Shown in pieces: positions 43,958 through 53,001 of a stretch of 64,000 bases of DNA. A program made the position numbers and the translations under genes. The notes under the pieces were generated by a model. That model saw only the letters and a program-made list of their open reading frames with translations, ran no database searches and was not told where the DNA came from. Each line of letters opens with the position of its first letter. Positions within the stretch are counted from its first letter, which is position 1. Source of the stretch: Caldimonas tepidiphila (GTDB lineage Bacteria; Pseudomonadota; Gammaproteobacteria; Burkholderiales; Burkholderiaceae_C); contig NZ_QXMG01000003.1 of NCBI RefSeq assembly GCF_003569765.1, positions 124,001 through 188,000 of the forward strand, given 5' to 3'.

Positions 43958-45379
43958 CTACCCGAGCGACTTCTCGATCAGCGCCTTGATGCGCTCCACG
44001 TAGCGGAACTCTTCCTCCTTCAGCGGCTCGGCGCGTCCCGCCGCGCCCCAGTCGAGGCACAGCAGGCCGACGGGCTGGCGCGCCGGGCCGAGCGGCAGCA
44101 GCAGCAGCGACTTCGCGGCCGGGAAGGCCTGCGCGAACCACGCCGGGATGCGGCGGGCGATGTTGGGCTCGGTCGTGTCGGCGAGGTGGACCGCGCTGCC
44201 CTGCGCCAGCGCGATGTGGAACACGTTGGGCGAGAACGCCTCCTCGAACTGCATCCTGCGCATGTGCGGCTCCACGTCCAGCCCCATGCCCAGTGCCAGC
44301 TCGTAGCACTTGCGCGTCGGACGCCGCTGGAAGAACAGCACCCGGTTGGCGTCGAGCGCCTCCAGCAGGACCTCCAGGGTCATCGCGCGCAGCCTCGGGC
44401 CGCTCAGCGCGCCCTCCATGCCCTGCACCTCGCTCAGCCCGGCGGCCAGCTTCTGCAGCGTGGTGCGCAGCGGGACCGGTGCCGAGGCGCTGTCCGCGCC
44501 GGCCGCGCCCGCCGGCCGGATCGCGAGGGCCGCGGCGGCCTGCGCCTCGTCGACCTGCGCGATGCGGATCGCCTCGTCCGAGACGGCCCTCAGGCGCTCG
44601 GCCGGCAAGCCCACCGGCTCGGCGTAGCGCGCGGCGAGCGCCTCGATCTCGGCCGGCGCCGCCTCGCGCGACACGGCGTCGACGTAGCGCAGCGAGTACC
44701 CGGCCACCGAATGCACCCAGGACTGGTGCGCGTCCTCCGTGCCGAGGGGTTCGGCGACATGCATGGCCAGCTCCCGCGGCAGCGCCCAGTGCCGGCAGAC
44801 GCTGCACGCCAGCTGCGAGTAGCTCATCCCCAGCACCTCGGCGGAGACGGCCTCCTCGGAATCCGGATCCGGCCGGCGCGCCTGCACCGCTGCGAAGCGC
44901 TGCGGCAGGTAGACGCAGACCAGCAGCCGCCCGAGGCTGCGCAGCAGCGTGGCGATGGTGACGATCTCCGCCTCGCGTCCGGAAGCCACGCCGCCGATGC
45001 GGCGCGCGACGACGCCGGCGATCACCGCCTTGGAGAGCTCGCGGCTCGCGCTCGCCGACTTCGCGGCCTGGCCGAGGTTGTCGATGAGCTTGAGCCCCAT
45101 CGCGAGGTGGCCCACCGTCTCGGTGCCGAGGATGTAGACCGCCTTGGACACCGTCGAGACCGCGCCGCCGAAGGCCGAGTACATCGCCGAGTTCGCCAGG
45201 CGCAGCACCTTCTGCGTGAGCGCGAAGTCGCCCAGCACCGCGTCCACCAGGCGCGCGTCGGTGCGCTCCTCGTCGTTCAGCAGGCTCTGGATGCGCGCCA
45301 GCGTGGACGAGATGGCGGGGAAGTCGCCGCGCCGCGACATCTCGTCCATCAGGCGTGACAGGGTGGCAGTCGAAGTCAT
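43958..45379 (-). CDS. HDOD-domain protein with C-terminal GAF-like domain
   Basis: The 473-aa protein has an HDOD domain (about 15-215) with FPAISSTLARIQSLLNDEER, VLGDFALTQKVLRLANSAMYS and ILGTETVGHLAMGLKL, then a C-terminal GAF-like domain (about 310-470; TLEVLLEALDANRVLFFQRR, LLLLPLGPARQPVGLLCLDWG). HDOD proteins lack phosphohydrolase residues and act as signalling scaffolds, often with cyclic-di-GMP networks. Its ATG overlaps the stop of the GGDEF-EAL gene by ATGA, so the two are co-translated and probably act together. Confidence 0.88.
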   Translation of the reverse strand: MTSTATLSRLMDEMSRRGDFPAISSTLARIQSLLNDEERTDARLVDAVLGDFALTQKVLRLANSAMYSAFGGAVSTVSKAVYILGTETVGHLAMGLKLIDNLGQAAKSASASRELSKAVIAGVVARRIGGVASGREAEIVTIATLLRSLGRLLVCVYLPQRFAAVQARRPDPDSEEAVSAEVLGMSYSQLACSVCRHWALPRELAMHVAEPLGTEDAHQSWVHSVAGYSLRYVDAVSREAAPAEIEALAARYAEPVGLPAERLRAVSDEAIRIAQVDEAQAAAALAIRPAGAAGADSASAPVPLRTTLQKLAAGLSEVQGMEGALSGPRLRAMTLEVLLEALDANRVLFFQRRPTRKCYELALGMGLDVEPHMRRMQFEEAFSPNVFHIALAQGSAVHLADTTEPNIARRIPAWFAQAFPAAKSLLLLPLGPARQPVGLLCLDWGAAGRAEPLKEEEFRYVERIKALIEKSLG

Positions 45380-47088
45380 GAGGTTCGGGATCCGGAGGCT
45401 GCGGGCACCCGCCCGCAGCGGAATTTCTCGATGAACTGCAGCGGGTCCACCGGGCGCCCGTAGAGGTAGCCCTGCAGGTGGTCGACCCCCATCTGCGCGA
45501 GCAGCCGCGCCTGCCCCTCGGTCTCGACGCCTTCGGCGACGGTCTCCAGGCCGAGCGCCTGGGCGAGGTCGATGACGGCCTTGACGAGGTAGCGGGACAC
45601 GTCGTCGTGCTCGACGTCCTGCGTGAAGGAGCGGTCGACCTTCAGCGCGCTGATCGGGTAGGACTTGAGGTAGGCGAGGCAGGAGTAGCCGGTGCCGAAG
45701 TCGTCGATGGCGCAGCGCACGCCTAGCGAGGATATCTGCCGCAGCAGCGCCTGGGTCTTGCCCTGGTCGTTCATCAGCATCGTCTCGGTGATCTCGAGCA
45801 CCAGCCGGCCCGGCTCGATGCCGGTCACCGACAGCACCTTGCGCAGGTTCTTCTCGAAGTCGGGGTGGCGCAGCTGGCGCGGGCTGACGTTGACGCTCAT
45901 GTAGAGGCCGCCGATCCCCGCCTCGTCGAAGCGCTTGAGCTGCATCGCGGCGGCGCGCAGCACGTAGTCGCCGAGCAGCGTGATCAGCCCGTTGTTCTCC
46001 GCCACCGGGATGAACTCCGCCGGCGGCACGAAGCTGCCGTCCGGCTTGCGCCAGCGCATCAGCGCCTCGCAGCCCCGCACGGTGCCGGCGGCGTCCACCA
46101 GCGGCTGGTACTGCACCAGGAACTCGCCGCTGCGCACCGCGGCATGCATCGAGGCCTCGATCGAGACCTGGGCGGAGCTGGCGCTGACCAGCTCCTGCTC
46201 GAAGTGCGAGAACCGGTTCTTGCCGAGCTGCTTGGCGCGGTACATCGCCATGTCGGCGTGCTGGATGAGCTCGAGCACCGTGTTGCCCTGCTCCGGATAG
46301 CAGGCCACCCCGATGCTCGCGCTGACGTAGACCTCCTGGCCCTGGACGACGATCGGCTTGCGCACCGCCTCCAGCACCCGCTCGCAGACCTGCTGCACCA
46401 CCGCGTGGTCCTGCACGCCGTCGAGCACCAGCACGAACTCGTCACCGCCGGTGCGGCTGATCGTGTCCACGTCGCGCAGCGTGTCGCGCACGCGCGTGCC
46501 CACGACCTTCAGCAGCGTGTCGCCGGCGAGGTGGCCGAGCGCGTCGTTGACCTTCTTGAAGCCGTCGAGGTCCATCATCAGCACCGCGAAGCAGCCCTTC
46601 TGGCGCTTGGCCAGCGCGATGTGGCGCTCGATGCGGTCGTGCAGCAGCGACTTGTTCGGCAGGCCCGTGAGCGGGTCGTGCGCCGCCACGGTGCGCAGGT
46701 CGCGCTCGACCTTGCGCATCTCCGACAGGTCGTAGCCGACCACCCACACCTGGTCGGTCGCCGGATCGCGGAACACCTTCGCGCGGATCGGCACCGGGCT
46801 GCCGATGCTCGACACCAGGTCGAGGTCGCGCGCTTCCGCCCTCCCCGCGTCGGCGGCCTTCAGCGCGGCGCGCAGCGCCGGCCGGCAGTCCGCGCTCACC
46901 AGCGAGAGCAGCTCCCTGCCGAGCAGGTCGTCCGCCAGCATCGCCAGCAGGCGCGGCACGCCGGCGTTGACGTGGTTCACCCTCCCGTCCGGGTCCACCG
47001 ACAAGGCGAAGTCGCAGGCCCGCTCGATGAACAGTCGCTGGGCGGCCAGCGTGACGTCGGAGCGCGCATCGGAGAGAGAAAATTCCAT
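45376..47088 (-). CDS. PAS-GGDEF-EAL cyclic-di-GMP signalling protein
   Basis: The 570-aa protein has an N-terminal PAS domain (about 20-130; ACDFALSVDPDGRVNHVNAG), a GGDEF domain (about 135-300) with DPLTGLPNKSLLHDRI, MMDLDGFKKVND and intact RTGGDEFVLVL, and an EAL domain (about 315-560) with CEALMRW, NVSPRQLR, ITETMLMND, DDFGTGYS and GVETEGQ. Both active sites look intact, so it could make and degrade cyclic-di-GMP. An RxxD inhibitory site is not seen before GGDEF. The likely output partner is the overlapping HDOD protein. No membrane segment is present. Confidence 0.93.
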   Translation of the reverse strand: MEFSLSDARSDVTLAAQRLFIERACDFALSVDPDGRVNHVNAGVPRLLAMLADDLLGRELLSLVSADCRPALRAALKAADAGRAEARDLDLVSSIGSPVPIRAKVFRDPATDQVWVVGYDLSEMRKVERDLRTVAAHDPLTGLPNKSLLHDRIERHIALAKRQKGCFAVLMMDLDGFKKVNDALGHLAGDTLLKVVGTRVRDTLRDVDTISRTGGDEFVLVLDGVQDHAVVQQVCERVLEAVRKPIVVQGQEVYVSASIGVACYPEQGNTVLELIQHADMAMYRAKQLGKNRFSHFEQELVSASSAQVSIEASMHAAVRSGEFLVQYQPLVDAAGTVRGCEALMRWRKPDGSFVPPAEFIPVAENNGLITLLGDYVLRAAAMQLKRFDEAGIGGLYMSVNVSPRQLRHPDFEKNLRKVLSVTGIEPGRLVLEITETMLMNDQGKTQALLRQISSLGVRCAIDDFGTGYSCLAYLKSYPISALKVDRSFTQDVEHDDVSRYLVKAVIDLAQALGLETVAEGVETEGQARLLAQMGVDHLQGYLYGRPVDPLQFIEKFRCGRVPAASGSRTS

Positions 47089-47132
47089 GCTCGGTTCTTG
47101 GTTCTGGGACGGCAGCAATTCGCCAAATATCC

Positions 47133-47158
47133 CGCAACAGAATGCGTATTGTGTTGCG
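47133..47158. promoter_or_regulatory. Inverted repeat between the divergent GGDEF-EAL and tannase-family genes
   Basis: CGCAACA (47133-47139) and TGTTGCG (47152-47158) flank a 12-nt spacer in an AT-richer 211-nt divergent gap. It lies 45 nt from the GGDEF-EAL start and 142 nt from the tannase start. Geometry suits a dimeric repressor or activator. Confidence 0.35.
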
Positions 47159-47299
47159 TTTTGGATTTCCAGTCCCACAAACAAGCACCCAGAAGCACCG
47201 TTGTTGCACAGAAAGTCATTTCCCGGGACGGATTTGCACCGACGCCCGGCATGGGCCTTGCCGCGAAGCCGGGTCTTCGGGTCGAGTGCAGGAGGGGTG

Positions 47300-48958
47300 A
47301 TGGAGGCGAAGTGGGTGATGGGGCGGGCGGCGCTTTCCCGCGTGCCGCTCGGGGCATGCGCGCTCGCGCTGCTGCTTGCCGGCTGCGGCGGCAACGGGGC
47401 CGGTTTCGGGGGGCCGCGCAGCACGGAGTCCCCCGCCTGCACGGCGCTGGCGGGCACGACGGTCGACGCCGGCCGCATCGGTCTGCCGACGCGCGGGGCG
47501 ACCGTCTCGTCGGCCGCGACGGTCCCTGCCTCGCCCGGCGGCGGCGGCCCGTACTGTCAGGTGGAGGGCCGCATCCATGCCGTCGACGCCGGCACGCCGG
47601 ACATCCGCTTCCGGCTCAACCTGCCGGCGCAATGGAACGGCAAGGCCCTGCAGATGGGCGGAAAGGGCTACAACGGCATCCTCGTCCCCGCCACGGGGCA
47701 GATCGACATGGCCCCCTTCCGCGAACCGCTGGCCCTGGGGTACGCGACCTTCGGCTCGGACAGCGGCCACGTCGGCAACGAGGCCAGCGCGGAGTTCGCG
47801 CTCGACGACGAGGCGCTGCTGAACTTCGCCTGGCAGCACCTGAAGAAGACGCGCGACGTGGCGACGGAGCTGATGCGGCGCCGCTACGGCGAGCCGCCGC
47901 GGCGCACCTACTTCGGCGGCGCCTCCAGCGGTGGACGCGAGGGCCTGACCGCGATCCAGCGCTTCCCGGCGGACTACGACGGCGTCGTCGCCGTCGCCCC
48001 CTCGCTGAGCTTCACGGGCGTGCGCCTGATGGGCGTGAAGGTGGGCCGGGCCAGCTACCGCAACCCGGGCGGCTTCCTGCCAAGATCCACGCAGGCGCTG
48101 CTGCGCGACACCGGGATCCGGGAGTGCGACGGACTCGACGGGCTGGCCGACGGCCTCGTGAGCGACGTGGCGGCGTGCCGCGCCCGCGCCGAGGCCACCC
48201 TCGCCGGGCTGCGCTGCCCCCGCGCCGACGGCCCCTGCTTGTCGGATGCGCAGATCGCGACCGTGCGGCTGCTGCACGAGGGCTACACGCTGCCCTACGC
48301 GCTGGCGCACGGCCGGCAGGGCTACCCGGGCTACAACATCCTCGAGGGGACCGATTTCTCCGGGCCGCTCGGGCTGGGCGAGTCGCCCACCGTCGGCACG
48401 ATGCCGGGCGTGCAGGCCAACGGCTACCTGTTCGCGCAGGGCGACGCCTACATGAAGTACTTCGTGAGCCGCGACCCGGACTTCGACACCCTCGCCTTCG
48501 ACGTCGAGAACCCGGGCGCGCTGCAGCAGCGCATCGTCGAGCTCTCCGGCGTGGTCGGGGCGACCAACCCCGACCTGCGCGAGTTCGCCGCGCGCGGCGG
48601 CAAGCTGATCCTGATGCACGGGCTCGCCGACGAGGTGATCAGCCCGGACCAGACGATCGACTACTACCAGACCCAGGTGCGGCTGCGCGGACAGGCGGAG
48701 ACGGATCGCTTCATCCGCTTCTACACGGTGCCGGGCTTCGGGCACGGGGGCGGCCGCTTCGTGCCCTTCTGGGACGCGCTGGGCGCGCTCGACCGCTGGG
48801 TCGAGCGCGGCGAGGCGCCGGGAACGCTCGAGGCCATCGACATCGCCGCGGCGACGCAGGGGCGCAAGCGCCCGATGTGCCTCTACCCCGCCTTCCCGGC
48901 CTACCGCGGAGCGGGCAGCCCCGACGAGGCGTCGAGCTTCGCCTGCACCCGGCGCTGA
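47300..48958 (+). CDS. Tannase/feruloyl esterase family lipoprotein
   Basis: The 552-aa protein has a lipobox (LALLLAGC) and a tannase/feruloyl esterase domain: CQVEGRIHAVDAGTPDIRFRLNLPAQWNGK, MGGKGYNG, GYATFGSDSGH, the Ser elbow YFGGASSGGREGL, Asp in LMHGLADEVISPDQ and His in VPGFGHGGGRF. The family cleaves gallate or ferulate esters from plant phenolics. The lipid anchor suggests it works at the outer membrane or periplasm. ATG 47300 follows CAGGAGGGG. It ends 24 nt from the convergent galU. No aromatic uptake or catabolic genes are next to it, so the substrate is open. Confidence 0.88.
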   Translation: MEAKWVMGRAALSRVPLGACALALLLAGCGGNGAGFGGPRSTESPACTALAGTTVDAGRIGLPTRGATVSSAATVPASPGGGGPYCQVEGRIHAVDAGTPDIRFRLNLPAQWNGKALQMGGKGYNGILVPATGQIDMAPFREPLALGYATFGSDSGHVGNEASAEFALDDEALLNFAWQHLKKTRDVATELMRRRYGEPPRRTYFGGASSGGREGLTAIQRFPADYDGVVAVAPSLSFTGVRLMGVKVGRASYRNPGGFLPRSTQALLRDTGIRECDGLDGLADGLVSDVAACRARAEATLAGLRCPRADGPCLSDAQIATVRLLHEGYTLPYALAHGRQGYPGYNILEGTDFSGPLGLGESPTVGTMPGVQANGYLFAQGDAYMKYFVSRDPDFDTLAFDVENPGALQQRIVELSGVVGATNPDLREFAARGGKLILMHGLADEVISPDQTIDYYQTQVRLRGQAETDRFIRFYTVPGFGHGGGRFVPFWDALGALDRWVERGEAPGTLEAIDIAAATQGRKRPMCLYPAFPAYRGAGSPDEASSFACTRR

Positions 48959-48982
48959 GCCGTGGCGCCGGCCCGGCTGCGC

Positions 48983-49864
48983 TCAGACGCGGCCGGACTC
49001 CCGCAGCGACGCGAGATAGTCGCGGAAGCCCGGGCCGATCTGCGGATGCTCGAGCGCGAGCTCGACCGAGGCCTGCAGGAAGCCTTCCTTGCTGCCGCAG
49101 TCGTAGCGCCTGCCCTCGTAGCGGTAGGCGAACACCTTCTCGCGGCGCAGCAGGCCGGCGATGCCGTCGGTGAGCTGGATCTCGCCGCCCACGCCCCGGG
49201 GCAGGTTGCGGATCTCGTCGAGCACGCCCGGCGTGAGGATGTAGCGGCCGGCGACGCCGAGGTTCGAGGGCGCGTCCTCCGGCGCCGGCTTCTCGACGAT
49301 CCGCGACACGTCCACCAGCCGGTCACGGACCGGCGTGCCGGCGACGATGCCGTAGCGCCGCGTCTGCTCGGGCGGCACCTCCTGCACCGCGATGATCGAC
49401 GCGCGCCACTCGGCGTACTGCTCGACCATCTGCCGCATGATCGGCTTCTCGCCCACCATCAGGTCGTCGGCCAGCAGCACCGCGAAGGGCTCGCCGTTGA
49501 TCAGCAGCGAGCCGCACAGCACCGCGTGGCCGAGGCCGAGCATCTTGGGCTGGCGGATGAACACGCACTCCAGGTCATCGGGCTTGATCGACTGCACGAC
49601 GCGCAGCAACTCGTGCTTGTTCGCGGCGGCGAGCTCGGTCTCGAGCTCGTAGGCCATGTCGAAGTGGTCCTCGATCGCCCGCTTGGTGCGGCCGGTGACG
49701 AAGATCATCTCGCGGATGCCGGCCTCGTAGGCCTCCTCGATCGCGTACTGGATCAGCGGCTTGTCGACGACGGGAAGCATCTCCTTCGGCTGCGCCTTGG
49801 TGGCCGGCAGGAATCGCGTCCCCAGTCCCGCCACCGGGAAGAGGGCCTTGGTGATGGGTTTCAT
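48983..49864 (-). CDS. galU: GalU, UTP-glucose-1-phosphate uridylyltransferase
   Basis: The 293-aa nucleotidyltransferase has the activation motif FPVAGLGTRFLPATKAQPKEMLPVVDKPLIQYA, QPKMLGLGHAVLC, the metal-binding LLADDLM, RIVEKPAPEDAPSN and GRYILTPGV. It makes UDP-glucose from UTP and glucose 1-phosphate. UDP-glucose is the donor for glucans and other envelope sugars, so its place next to opgC and the downstream glycosyltransferase cluster fits. It follows opgC by 69 nt on the same strand. Confidence 0.96.
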   Translation of the reverse strand: MKPITKALFPVAGLGTRFLPATKAQPKEMLPVVDKPLIQYAIEEAYEAGIREMIFVTGRTKRAIEDHFDMAYELETELAAANKHELLRVVQSIKPDDLECVFIRQPKMLGLGHAVLCGSLLINGEPFAVLLADDLMVGEKPIMRQMVEQYAEWRASIIAVQEVPPEQTRRYGIVAGTPVRDRLVDVSRIVEKPAPEDAPSNLGVAGRYILTPGVLDEIRNLPRGVGGEIQLTDGIAGLLRREKVFAYRYEGRRYDCGSKEGFLQASVELALEHPQIGPGFRDYLASLRESGRV

Positions 49865-49933
49865 CGTGTTGCTCCTTTTCGGGTCGTCGTAATACGGGGG
49901 GCGGCGGATCCCGTCGGGCCGCCCCGCCCCTCG

Positions 49934-51172
49934 TCAATGCGGAATCCAGCGGAACAGGAAGCGCGTCCTCACCATCGCCCAACATGCGAGCAGCGCGCCG
50001 ACCTGCACGGCGGTGTTGACCCAGATGTCGTTGAGCGCCGGCAGCGGCGTGTTGATGACCAGCAGGATCAGGTAGACGTGCATGATGAAGACGTACATCG
50101 TCTCCGCGCCGAGCGGCACGAACAGCCAGCCGAGCAGGCGCTTGATCGGCACCCACGCGACGGTCAGCAGCGCATGCGAGGCGACGAGCAGCACGAGGTT
50201 GTTGAAGAGCCGGCCGATCCCCAGCATGTTCTTCATGAAATAGGCCTGGTACCACGAGCCGAAGGTGTCCGGAGGAATCCAGTTCAACCGGGCCCAGTGC
50301 GGCATGTTTTCGAGCGGATGGTTGATCGAGAAGAGGGCAAACCCGAGCGAGAGCAGCACGCAGGCGGCTACCAGCACCCGCTTGAGCAGCAGCCGCTGCC
50401 GGAAGAACTCGGTGATCTGCTTCTTGTGGATGCCGAAGGCGATGCCATGCACGAAGGGCAGCTGCCACGCGAGCAGCGGGAAGGCGTACTCGAACTGCGC
50501 CCCGGTCAGCCGCAGCGACACCTCGCCAGGTGCCGGCGCCGGCTCGGCCAGGATGATGAAGTAGAGCAGCCAGCTCAGGGCCAGCACCTTCTTCAGCTGC
50601 CCCTTGCCGATGGCCCAGAAGATCGCGGGCGTGGACAGGAACAGCACCACGTACAGGCCCACGATCTGGAACTGGTGCGGCCCCGCCTTCAGCAGCGCGA
50701 CCTGGGTCAGCGCCCGCAGGATCCCCGCCTCGGGCGGCGGATAGAGCGGATACACGGTGCCGCTGCCCAGGTCGGTGAAGCTCGTCAGCGCCCCGGTCTC
50801 CAGCCCCGGCACCAGCCGCAGCAGCGCGATCGAGCCCGCCACCAGCAGCGCGATCTTGTAGAGCTCCCAGGCGCGCTGCCACAGCCGCTGGGTGCAGGCC
50901 TCCAGCCCCTCCGAGCGCATCTTGCTGCCGTAGACCACGCCGGTGACCACGCCGGCGAGGATGATGAAGGTCTCCGCCGAGGACACCACGCCGAAGCGCT
51001 CCCAGCCGACCAGGACCATCCAGGTGGGCCCCTTGAAGTGCGTCGTGAACAGCATCAGGAACACGAAGCCGCGCATGAAGTCGAGGCGCTGGTCGCGGTT
51101 ACCGGGCTCGGCGTAGCGCCAGCCGGCAACCGCGGAAAGAGGGAGAATCTTCTCGATGGAGCGGGAACTCAT
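49934..51172 (-). CDS. opgC: OpgC-type membrane acyltransferase (periplasmic glucan succinyltransferase family)
   Basis: The 412-aa integral membrane protein has about ten hydrophobic segments and the OpgC family opening RDQRLDFMRGFVFLMLFTTHF, with DFMRG and the catalytic-type His (TTHFKG) of the acyltransferase-3 group. SSAETFIILAGVVTGVVYG and MYVFIMHVYLILLV are further family stretches. OpgC adds succinyl groups to osmoregulated periplasmic glucans in the inner membrane. No opgG or opgH is in the window, so the acceptor may be the product of the nearby GT2-DUF3131 locus. ATG 51172 is used; an in-frame upstream start at 51199 adds nine residues. Confidence 0.86.
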   Translation of the reverse strand: MSSRSIEKILPLSAVAGWRYAEPGNRDQRLDFMRGFVFLMLFTTHFKGPTWMVLVGWERFGVVSSAETFIILAGVVTGVVYGSKMRSEGLEACTQRLWQRAWELYKIALLVAGSIALLRLVPGLETGALTSFTDLGSGTVYPLYPPPEAGILRALTQVALLKAGPHQFQIVGLYVVLFLSTPAIFWAIGKGQLKKVLALSWLLYFIILAEPAPAPGEVSLRLTGAQFEYAFPLLAWQLPFVHGIAFGIHKKQITEFFRQRLLLKRVLVAACVLLSLGFALFSINHPLENMPHWARLNWIPPDTFGSWYQAYFMKNMLGIGRLFNNLVLLVASHALLTVAWVPIKRLLGWLFVPLGAETMYVFIMHVYLILLVINTPLPALNDIWVNTAVQVGALLACWAMVRTRFLFRWIPH

Positions 51173-51437
51173 GCGCCTTGGTTTTCCATGGAAGAGCACA
51201 CTGGAGAGCGGACGAGCTGGGTTCGCCAGCGCGCCCGCCGCCCCTGGGGTTTCGGGCAGCCACGCAGTTCCCGGTTCATGAAGGCACGTTTCGTGCCCTC
51301 CAGCCTTGACGCCCCTGGCTCCTCGAGTGATGCAGTGTCACGCCGGGACGACGGACGGTCGAGTACCGTGAAAGGATCGAAGGTCATTGCCATGCCCTTC
51401 ACCCCCCGGTTGCCCGGTACGTATACTGAGGTAAAGA

Positions 51438-51953
51438 ATGTATCGCCCTGCCTCACCCCATCCGCAAGAAGAAGATCGCTTGGCCGAGTTGGTAGGTTTG
51501 GCGATCCTCGACACGCTGCCCGAGGACGACTACGACCAGTTCACGCGCCTCGCCTCGGAGGTCTGCGATACGCCGATCGCGCTCGTCTCCCTGCTCGACA
51601 AGGATCGGCAGTGGTTCAAGTCCCGCATTGGGATGGACGTCTGCGAGACGGGTCGCGCAGAGGCCTTCTGCCCGCACGCGATCCTGACGCCGGACGAGGT
51701 GATGCTGGTGCCGGACGCGCTGAAGGACGAGCGCTTCGCCGAGAACCCGCTGGTCGTCGGGCCGCCGCACATCCGCTTCTATGCAGGCGCCCCGATCGTG
51801 CTGGACAGCGGGCTGCCGATGGGAACGCTGTGTGTGATGGACACCCGCCCGCGCGAGCTCCACGACTGGCAGGTCCAGACGCTGCGACTGCTTGCCAAGC
51901 GCATCGTGCGCCTGCTGCAGCAGCGCCGGCCGCATCCCGGGCACGAAGCTTGA
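51438..51953 (+). CDS. GAF-domain protein
   Basis: The 171-aa protein is a single GAF domain: LVGLAILDTLPEDDYDQFTRLASEVCDTPIALVSLLDKDRQWFKSRIGMD, FCPHAILTPDEVMLVPDALKDERFAENPLV and FYAGAPIVLDSGLPMGTLCVMD. It has no output domain, so it probably binds a ligand and works through a partner. It precedes the outer-membrane barrel gene by 13 nt and may be the first gene of the long plus-strand series that leads to the RsbU-like phosphatase. Confidence 0.88.
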   Translation: MYRPASPHPQEEDRLAELVGLAILDTLPEDDYDQFTRLASEVCDTPIALVSLLDKDRQWFKSRIGMDVCETGRAEAFCPHAILTPDEVMLVPDALKDERFAENPLVVGPPHIRFYAGAPIVLDSGLPMGTLCVMDTRPRELHDWQVQTLRLLAKRIVRLLQQRRPHPGHEA

Positions 51954-51966
51954 TGATGCCTGCGCC

Positions 51967-52986
51967 GTGAAACCGAACCTGCCCCTCCCCTGCACGAACG
52001 CCGGCACGAGCGCGAGCATCGCGCCGCAACGACGGCGCGCGCCCCTCGTGGTGCTGGGCCTGCTGCTGGCCCTCCCCGGCCTGGCCCAAGCCCAGTCCCG
52101 CACGCGCGACCAGGCACCCCATCGCGGCATCCCGCCCTTCGAGGGCGGTGCGGACGAGCAGAGCGCGCTCCGAAAGGGACTCGAGAGCTCCTTCGCGCTG
52201 CCGCTGCACAAGTTGCGTGACGGCACCGCGCCGCACCAGCTGAGCCTGCGCCTCGGCTTGGAGGTGCCGCTGAAGTCCAACGCGCTGTCGGGGGCCGGCT
52301 TCAGGAGCCAGGGCGACATCCCCTCGTCCCCGACCGCCCAGCTCGGGCTGCGCTACATGCCGCTCGAGGGCTGGTTCGTGCGCATGAACGCGCTGCGCTA
52401 CCTCAGCCCGGAGCGCCAGCGGCCGTGGAACCCCGACTTCACCTATTCCTTCGGCTACGAGGACTGGCGGCCCTACACGCTGAGCCTCGTCTACACCAAC
52501 GACGGCGGCAACCGCTTCAACCCCGACCGATCCCTTGGCGAGCGCGTCACGCGCTTCGACGAGGGCACCTGGACCTTCGGCTTCAAGTTCCCGCTGCCCA
52601 AGTCGCTCGAGCCGGTGTTCCTGCTCCCCGACGAGGAGGACGCGGTCGGTTGCAGCACCTCGTGGAAGTACACCCACCGCTACACCGACATCGAGGCCGG
52701 CGCGCGCCAGCACGGCAAGCACTCGGCGACCTTCGGCTGCCGCTACACCTTCCGGCAGCGCTGGTTCGTCAGCGGCACGCTGCACGGCTTCCCGAACAGC
52801 CGCCAGAAGCAGCCCTGGGACCCGGACTTCACCTACAGTTTCGGCTACGCGGACTACCGCTCCGGCGGCCTCGTCGCGCAGTACGCCAACGACTCCGGCA
52901 ATCGGCTCCCCGGCAACCCGCGCGCTCCGGGCACCGGCCGCTTCCGCGACGGCAGCGTCTCGATCGCGTGGAGCGTGACCTTCTGA
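51967..52986 (+). CDS. Outer-membrane beta-barrel protein with repeated PDFTYSFGY strands
   Basis: The product is about 339 aa from GTG 51967, with a signal peptide (APLVVLGLLLALPGLAQA) after a basic leader and a mature region rich in aromatic, alternating residues ending in SIAWSVTF, the terminal Phe typical of outer-membrane barrels. A 40-residue unit occurs twice: RPWNPDFTYSFGYEDWRPYT ... YTNDGGNR and KQPWDPDFTYSFGYADYRSG ... YANDSGNR. No family is recognised. It lies between the GAF gene and the partner-switching genes, upstream of the glycosyltransferase, so an export or glycan-binding role is possible. The start is uncertain because no ATG is well placed. Confidence 0.75.
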   Translation: MKPNLPLPCTNAGTSASIAPQRRRAPLVVLGLLLALPGLAQAQSRTRDQAPHRGIPPFEGGADEQSALRKGLESSFALPLHKLRDGTAPHQLSLRLGLEVPLKSNALSGAGFRSQGDIPSSPTAQLGLRYMPLEGWFVRMNALRYLSPERQRPWNPDFTYSFGYEDWRPYTLSLVYTNDGGNRFNPDRSLGERVTRFDEGTWTFGFKFPLPKSLEPVFLLPDEEDAVGCSTSWKYTHRYTDIEAGARQHGKHSATFGCRYTFRQRWFVSGTLHGFPNSRQKQPWDPDFTYSFGYADYRSGGLVAQYANDSGNRLPGNPRAPGTGRFRDGSVSIAWSVTF

Positions 52987-53001
52987 ACGCATCGCCGCAC
53001 C

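Noticed and set aside
51169..51456. Open frame of 95 codons on the minus strand upstream of opgC
   Set aside because: No recognisable protein features or start context, and it overlaps the start region of the GAF gene; treated as leader DNA of opgC and the GAF gene.
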